Source: Cryptomeria japonica (Eukaryota > Streptophyta > Pinopsida > Cupressales > Cupressaceae). From it: a DNA stretch of 64,000 bases. The stretch's first letter is position 1. Every line of letters starts with the position of its first letter. Under the pieces are notes generated by a model. The model was not told the DNA's origin, made no database searches, and saw only the letters and a list, made by a program, of their open reading frames with translations. Of this stretch, positions 57,801-64,000 are shown one piece after another. The stretch lies in contig NC_081412.1 of the NCBI RefSeq assembly GCF_030272615.1, positions 19,569,932-19,633,931 on the forward strand. Direction: 5' to 3'. The position numbers were made by a program, and so were the translations under genes.

Positions 57801-59315
57801 AGAGTATTACTTTTCAAAGCAAATCACTATTTTGGTGCATGTGTGTTATCGACATGCACAGATGAATTTGGATGGTGTTGATAGTACATTTGAAAATCGT
57901 GTCATTAAGAAAGAGTACCACTTCTATATCAGTGATGATAAGGAGCATGACACACTTTTTGTACAACAATGCTTTAAGAAGTTTTTTGAATATTTGAAAG
58001 ATAGAGGCATAACAATAGTTAAACATTGTGTTTGGTCTGATGGATGTGCGACACAATTCAAATCTTCAAGGCTATTTTATGCACTATGTAGATATCATCA
58101 AAATGACAAAATACCACATTTTTAGAGTGGTCATGGAAAGGGTGAACATGGTGGTACAGGAGCTTGTATCAAACGTGCTCTCAGAAAGCATCAAATAAAG
58201 TACACAAGAGATCATATAGAAGATGCACATGATGTTGTTGAATGGTGTGAGAAACACTTTGAGCAACCTAATTATCCTGGGGAATCATCATCGAGAGCAT
58301 ACAGACCCATTCCATATAGAGTGTTTTGGGAGACAACCGGTACGTGTTCTCTTTTAGTGTTTTATTTTATTTTTTTTAATATTTAAAAAAATACATGTTC
58401 CTAGTTCAAATGTTTCAATTTAACAACTTGATCTACATGTACATTCTTGTACACATGTACATTTTGCAGATGTGGATAGAAGATTAATGCATGGATGCAA
58501 GAGCGTGGAGAGGACAAGATCTTTGCATTGTGTCATGAGTACAGATAATCGGCCATGGATATTATACACTAGGGATTGTTCATGTTTTTTTCTGAATGCA
58601 TTTTCGAAAACTATGTTGATTGCAAGAACGAAGAGCTTGGATATGTTAGTGAATGGAAATTAGTGCCACTAGATGTTTCTAACACATATGAGGATTTAAA
58701 TGAGGACAAAAACTTTGAAGACATTCCTTTGATTTCTGGTGATTATGATCATATTTCAGGATTGATTAAAAAAGATACATATGACGTACACATGCAAATA
58801 TTTCCTTAAAAATGACATGTAACTTAGAATTTATTTAACTTGTGTCAAATTGCAGGAGATATTTTTGTACTCATAGCAGAAGATGAAAATATAGAAGGTG
58901 TTAGTTATTATTTATTGTGTTGCACAGAAGAGAGAAAGAAGTTATCAAAATCTGAAACGAGTGATGGAATGTCATTTCCCACAGGTTTGAACTAATTTGA
59001 ATATGTATGTACAAATCGCTTACGTGGAAATTTTTAATTTCTCACATTTCTTATATACATGTACATGTAGGCTCAGTTGTAGTGCAAGGGACATATTTCA
59101 AACAAGTTAAAATTGTTCAACATGGGATTCATTTCACTGAATACCAAATTGACAACAAGGCATATCAGTATAGTCACTTGGTCATTATTGTTGGCCTAAT
59201 TCTTCAAATAGTTCCACGTCGAGGGCGGTCTCAAAAGTGGAGACTAGATAGTGAAGATCATGACAAAATATTAAGTGTTATTGAAGAGCGTTCTGAACCA
59301 CTTGATGTGGTATGA
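54851..59315 (+). pseudogene. Element B transposase-like gene, decayed
   Basis: Predicted exons are about 54851-54983, 56293-58339, 58470-58785, 58856-58984 and 59071-59315, all with GT-AG borders. Exon 1 encodes a basic segment (NKKKRQNKTSRNYSLKTEER). Exon 2 has FGFSRRTISKYVKWRM (helix-turn-helix-like), CCCRYHIEFDLYYQVF, LSVVNFAENYSF, YHFYISDDKEHD, CVWSDGCATQFKSSRLFYAL and SGHGKGEHGGTGACIKRAL. Exon 3 has the Cys region (TRDCSCFF), and exons 4-5 the C-terminal domain (IFVLIAEDENIEG, SFPTGSVVVQGTYFKQ). Order and motifs match element A. Two of the three candidate catalytic aspartates are changed (N in VVNFAEN, G in GEHGG). In-frame stops, a frameshift near 57530 and one at a T7 run near 58590 also break it. 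Intron 1 (1.3 kb) is AT-rich with nothing in it. Confidence 0.75.
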
Positions 59316-59750
59316 ACTATATATATAATTTGGTAATCCAAAGTACACATGTGGTTCAACCCACATGAATTCAATTAATACTTGATAAATTCTAGATCTC
59401 TTAACTTGTTTTGAAAATTGGATAAATATTTTTTAAGTTTAAATACATGAAATTTTTAATTATATCAAATTAGGATGTATGAAGTTAATTCAAGTATGTA
59501 CATGTTTAAATGCATGTTTAATTTGTATGTATAAGGTACTGTATCTAATTCTAAATACATATAATTTGTATGGACCACTAGTTAAAATAATTTAATTAAA
59601 AAATGCATATTTAAATTAGAATGTAATATGTACATGTGTAAAATATATATATGGAATTAGGACATGTGTAATTAGGACATGTTCATGTTGTGAACTATTT
59701 AACTACAGTATACATACCTAGAAGTACATACCATGTGAACTATTTAGTAC
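59316..59750. other. 3' flank of the element B gene
   Basis: AT-rich and non-coding. No B-type motif array or terminus appears before the LTR at 59751. Confidence 0.5.
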
Positions 59751-60999
59751 TGTAAAGCGGAAGATCGAACCCTAGTTGCTCTCCCCTCTCCAACTCCAAG
59801 GAGAGAGAAGGGAGGTCACTAGGATTGACGGTTTTCACTTAGGGGAGACTTTACATTCAAAAGAGGGGTTGAAACCCACAAGATCCAATCCCATACAATG
59901 CAAGATTGGATTCTAAATGAGTTTCAAGGGTTAAGACAACAAGGCTACCCTCTTTTGTAAAGAATGTAGATAGAAAGATTAAGCTAGGAATGCATGAAAA
60001 GTGAGAAAGATTCACTTATAAATAGAGATAGAAATATAGGATGAAGCTGCGGACCTGGAATTAGTAGTAAAATGTCAAGACGGTGCTGTCCTGCAAATTT
60101 GAGCGAAAGTTGATAGGACGATGGCGCCCGGCGTGCACACGGTCCTCCGAAAAATCCACGAAACGAAGGGGGATCTGTTCGTCTCTGCACAAGGATTCCA
60201 GATCTTCAATTTCAGCCACGTATCTGCAACCTACACACAAAAAAGTGAAGATGATTGGGGGGTTAGGGATTAGGGGTTTGCCCTTAGGTCAAACCCCAGT
60301 TTTGGAATTAACCAAGAAATGAGAAATGTTGTAAATGTAAATGATTGTAATGTAAAACAAGTACTAGTACCTTGTTGTAAGAATGTTTGTATTCTTACAT
60401 GCGAAGGTGTAGATGTTGTTGTATGTTGTATGTTGTAAGTTGTAAGTGATCTCCTCTTTAATGGTTGAATCCTTGTCTTGAATGCAACACTTAGCCTTGA
60501 ATGGAGACTTAGAATGATCAATTGCTTGAAGGAATGCTTGAATGCTTGAATGTTTGAATGTTTGAATATCGCTTCCGTGTCTTGTACACCTATATCCTTC
60601 CTCTTTTCATCTACCCCAAATGGGAGAGGAAAATTTAGTTTATATACTTGTCAATTAGGGCTGATAGACTGATTTTTCCGACCTTAGGTAGACCAGGAAA
60701 TGTTATTTTCCAATTTGCAAACAAAAAGACCCGAAGCCCCAAAAGAGACTGGGCCCAAAATAGGGCCAGGGACCAGGGCACTGGGCGCCATGGTCCTGAA
60801 GGACCAGGGCACTGGGCGCCATGGTCCCACCTCCAGGGACAGTAGGGTGCAAGGAGGATCAGGCTAGGGTGCTGGAAAAATGCAGTTTTTGATGTCGTGG
60901 ACAAGTTTCGGGGTCTCCGTTCAGGTTTGGTGTTGCATCACCATCGTGAAGACCCAAATGCAGTCGAAATTGCAAGTGTCACAATTTTAGGACGCTACA
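59751..60999 (-). repeat. Gypsy 3' LTR (1,249 bp)
   Basis: On the minus strand it begins TGTAGCGTCCTAAAATTGTG at 60999 and ends CGCTTTACA at 59751. It has TG/CA ends and adjoins the purine tract. It includes a GGGCGCC-type repeat (CACTGGGCGCCATGGTCC occurs twice, 60779-60828). Different from the other two LTRs in the window except for the TGTAG....CCTAAAATTGT start. Confidence 0.8.
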
Positions 61000-61014
61000 T
61001 TTAGCCCCCACTTT
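61000..61014 (-). other. Gypsy polypurine tract
   Basis: AAAGTGGGGGCTAAA on the minus strand directly before the LTR start. Confidence 0.8.
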
Positions 61015-61253
61015 AGCGAGAGTATAAGCGTACGCTTATACTTCCGATAAAGTACAAGGAAACAATATTGAAAGACTTTCACCACGTCAAGGAGGCAAGA
61101 TACACCAAGCCCCCAGTGGACTAAGGATCTTACAACTTCGATTGACAAAGTAAAAGGGAAGATTACGAGGGAGAACCATGACTGTCAGTAGTAAGGTTCC
61201 CTCACTATGAGTCATGCCAGAAAAATACCAAAAATTTTCAAGGCAAAGCTAAG

Positions 61254-61657
61254 TTTTGTGTCTATTATCCTTGGGTTTATCTCACACTTGGGGGCTAAAT
61301 CTTTGTGATAACATGCTCCTTTCCCTTCTCACTTCTTATGTGTATCACTACCTTAAAGCAATCACCCCTGTTGAGGCGTGTGCGATCACTTTAATGTAGG
61401 GGGGCATACATCCTGTCTATCCCTTCGGGATACCAAAAATTTTCAAGGCAAAGCTAAGTTCGCCAAGAAATTTTCAAGTATCCCAAAGGGATAGACAAGA
61501 TGTATGCCCCCCTACATTAAAGCGATTACACACGCCTCAACGGGGGTGATTGCTTTAAGGTAGTGATACACATAAGAAGTGAGAAGGGAAAGTAGCACGT
61601 TATCACAAAGATTTAGCCCCCAAGTGTGAGATAAACCCAAGGATAATAGACACAAAA
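61254..61657. repeat. 180-bp inverted repeat with 44-bp loop
   Basis: 61254-61433 and 61478-61657 are reverse complements over 180 bp with about eight mismatches, nearly all transitions. The spacer (61434-61477) contains a direct copy of the sequence just outside the left arm (ACCAAAAATTTTCAAGGCAA, 61226 and 61432). The arms hold TTTAGCCCCCAAGTGTGAG, resembling the nearby purine tract region. RNA from either strand could form a long hairpin. It lies in the 3' region of the gypsy element. Confidence 0.9.
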
Positions 61658-61948
61658 CAAGAATCACGAGGTGACTTCCCTTTCCTCAGGGTCAGTATGT
61701 TGTATGATAATTCATGTATATCATATGTATGTATGCATAATTGTTCTTCATTCCCCAATCAAGGAAGGTCACCTAGAAGAAGGGAACACATGTGTCTTTT
61801 GAGTCAACATGAGAGAGACCAAAAGAGATCTCAATGCTTTGCATCGTCCTCAAGTAGACAACACTAAGGACAACAAATAGAAGAATGAGAATAACACATA
61901 GAAGAAGTCACAAAAGAGAGGAGGAGAGAATCTACTATGCTAATGAAA

Positions 61949-64000
61949 CTAGTCTAGCACGTCATCTACCCCCCAATCTTGCTGATCAATGTTTTGGGAA
62001 GGCAGGAAACATGCTAGAGGAGGAACATTCAACACAGCAGATGGAGCTATCACAAGATCCAAACAAGGGCTATGTTCATGTTCCAAGCCACGTTGTTCTT
62101 GTCTAGGAGCTAGGATAAGTGCTTTAGAAAATTCGTTAGATAAATGGTTATCAACATCAACATATTCATATTCACTATCAGAAGCAAGAGAAGTAACATT
62201 TTCATCATGAATAACATTTTCATCTATATCATCATCAAGATTTATAAAAATAGGATCTTTAACTCGCACAGGATCAAGACCATCATGCATCTTATGTTTA
62301 GGAAATTTCGGCTCAATTTTCGGCTGAGGAGAAAATGGAAGAATGCTTGTTAAAGGTGTTTTTGGAGATTGCAAAGTTTGAGAGGCAGCTGCTTGAGCTC
62401 TAAGATGACGCTTTCATCGGCGTTCACGTGCAGAACGATTTCGTCTAGTCTTAGTAGGAAGTTGAGAAGATTGAGGGGGAGGAATGTTCTCATCCTTATC
62501 ACTTGGGTGTTTAGGTTGTGGTCTCTTAGGCTGGATAATAGGAGAAGAGGAAGGTCTCTTCTCTCCATAAGAGGAAGGAGGAGGAACTACTCCATATAAA
62601 GGAGGAATATTTGGTTTAGGAAGGAGACCAAGTCCATCATGACGAGGAGGTATAGGCCTTACTTTAGAAAGTTTATTAGACATAGACATAGTCACATCCA
62701 TAGGAATGGGTTGGGAATCTTCTTGAGGAAAGACATTAGTTTTATCTTTCAAAGGAAGAACTTCCTTCTCAAGAATGATAGGAATATCAAGTTTGGGTGT
62801 TCTAGGTTCGCTTAGAGATAGGATCATATCTGTTTTCCACTTTTGATAACATTTGAAAAGATGATCACTTCGCGGTGGAAGAGATTGGAATTGTTTAGGC
62901 CAAAAATAATCAATAGGAACGCTAGAAGTTCTTTCAGCTGGTTTAAAGAGACTATGATTGACAGTAACAACTTCACCATTATGGGGAAATTTCAAACACT
63001 TATGAATAGGAGAAGCAATAGCTTTCATGGAAGATAGCCAAGGATAGCCTAGCTTCACACGAAATTGTTCGGACGAAGGAATAATAGCAAAGTTTACATC
63101 AAGGGATTTGTTATGGACCTCAATAGGTAATGTAATAGAACCAATTGCAGGAGAAGAAAATGCATCAAATAATTTCACAATCACATCTGTTTTGTCATAG
63201 ATCACTTGATTTAATTGCAAAGTAAAAAGAAATTCTTCAGTAATAACATTAACCATGCATGAAGGATCAATAAGCACTCCACGACAAGGTGTATTCTTGA
63301 CTTTTGCAACTATGTATAAAGGACCATCAGGTGCCCTGATAGTTTCACTAGAATCAAATGTGATGGAAGGTTCTTTAGGGTTTTCTTGCTGCTCTACAAA
63401 GTTAATCACATTCGAAGTCATAGACACAAGACCATCAGATGAGAAAGAGGAATCATTAGTCTCAATCACATTAGAGGTATGAGAAGGTAATGGATCAGTA
63501 AAAATCTTAAGATTTTGGTTAGGAGGAGCTACAGATGTGTTGCCTTTATCATTCACTCCAGAAACAGAGATAGTATTATTATCAATCAAATCTTGAATTT
63601 TACCCTTTAAAGCAAAACATTTTTCAGTATCATGCCCAGGTTGACGATGAAATTGACAAAAAGATTTGTTATCAAAATAGGGTGAATTAATCTTTGCGGG
63701 ATCAATTTGCTTTACAGGAGGGAGAGTAAGCACATTTTGTTCCAATAACTTATTCATAATACTATGCAATGATTCATTCAAAGGAGTAAACTTTCTTTCT
63801 TTCTTGAAAAACTTAGAAATAGGAGGCACACCTGATGCTGCATTCACATTGTTGTTGATGATGTTTTCATTGAATTTGATGGATTCTCTGTTCGGTTTAA
63901 ACTTTCCAAATGGTTGTTGACTACTATCACCCTTATCACTCGGAGCCATAGGATTTGCTTGTTCCATTTGACTCACAGTCAGTTGATAATTGTGAAGAGT
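61949..64000 (-). pseudogene. Gypsy Gag C-terminus and protease-like domain, partial
   Basis: Open from the window edge to 62414, then one TGA, then to 61949. It holds a CX2HX4HX4C knuckle (CQFHRQPGHDTEKC), a linker (VAPPNQNLKIFTDPLP), then VLIDPSCMVNVITEEFLF, where a retropepsin D-[ST]-G would be. Only the aspartate is kept, followed by P-S. LGYPWLSSM and KFPHNGEVVTV follow as in the element at 3460-3948. A proline-rich stretch (about 62490-62640) and an acidic C-terminus ending DWGVDDVLD close the frame. No RT follows. The single stop fits CGA to TGA. Whether the altered D-P-S site can cleave is doubtful (inference). Confidence 0.8.

Larger units (their letters stand above)
53728..59750 (+). 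mobile_element. Element B: DNA transposon related to A, interrupted at its 3' side
   Basis: The left end GGGTGAACTCACAATAATGG, then TTCCCACTTTTTTGCCAC, interrupts repeat R after AAAGATGGTAGACATT (compare AAAGATGGGACACTTGTGTG at 31880). The terminus resembles the inverted right end of element A (GGGTG, TCCCACTTTT) and both ends of element C. A motif array lies 804-976 bp in, then a transposase-like gene on the plus strand. The right end is not reached: a gypsy LTR starts at 59751, so the rest of B and the other half of R should lie beyond that retroelement, outside the window. The expected duplication is CATT. Confidence 0.8.
59751..64000 (-). mobile_element. Ty3/gypsy-type element, Gag-protease only (partial)
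   Basis: On the minus strand, the 3' LTR is 60999-59751, preceded by a purine tract, a 950-bp 3' region with a large hairpin, and a Gag-protease frame from the window edge to 61949. The reading frame ends in a stop with no reverse transcriptase or integrase between protease and LTR. It therefore looks like a non-autonomous element rather than a truncated one: the frame closes and the 3' end is complete. The 5' LTR lies beyond the window. It interrupts element B. Confidence 0.8.

Overview
This looks like nuclear DNA from a land plant with a large, repeat-rich genome. A gymnosperm-type genome is my inference, not something the sequence proves. The signs are AT-rich DNA, GT-AG introns, TTTAGGG-type telomeric repeats, a PPR-gene relic, Ty3/gypsy and Ty1/copia elements, an L1-type LINE relic, and plant mobile domain (PMD/MAIN-like) relics. 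I find no intact host gene. Almost everything recognisable is a mobile element or its debris, often nested.

Layout: 1-567 is the degraded tail of a PMD-like gene. 1990-9336 is a minus-strand gypsy element with its 5' LTR, gag, protease and integrase tail, but no reverse transcriptase. 9511-10710 is an unidentified decayed reading frame. 11146-13555 is a ~270-bp tandem array built of long palindromes. 14160-14489 is the 3' end of a DNA transposon of the family described below. 15200-17345 is a LINE relic. 21547-23690 is a gypsy gag relic. 23744-24801 is a complete 1,058-bp non-autonomous DNA transposon. 30130-31895 holds a tandem pair of a dispersed repeat (called R here). 32940-33480 is a PPR pseudogene. 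34192-35571 is a gypsy LTR. 36697-38644 is a PMD/MAIN-like pseudogene.

The most interesting part is 40725-59750. Two related DNA transposons sit head to head inside one copy of repeat R. Element A (40725-53052, 12.3 kb) has imperfect inverted termini starting GGGT, a 4-bp target duplication (ATAG) and a transposase-like gene on the minus strand. That protein has a helix-turn-helix-like start, an RNase-H-like core with candidate D-D-D residues, a cysteine cluster and a conserved C-terminal domain. A also carries a second, plus-strand gene of small phase-0 exons. Element B (from 53728) encodes a diverged homologue on the plus strand. Both families carry arrays of a short CpG-containing palindromic motif at matching distances from their ends (about 0.8-1 kb at the transposase 5' side, about 0.07-0.25 kb at the 3' side). 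The motif differs between the families: GGGTGCCCG in A, TTCGAGCGAA in B. The small element at 23744-24801 looks like the product of joining the two arrays of a B-type element.

A was later hit by a copia-type element (48412-51450) with two 319-bp LTRs that look identical and a perfect 5-bp target duplication, so this is a very recent insertion. B was hit by a gypsy element (LTR at 59751-60999) whose 3' region contains a 180-bp inverted repeat and whose gag-protease frame runs off the window end.

Two themes recur. Many in-frame stops fit C-to-T change at CAG or CGA, as expected of methylated plant repeats. Several unrelated elements carry clusters of a short CpG-bearing motif.
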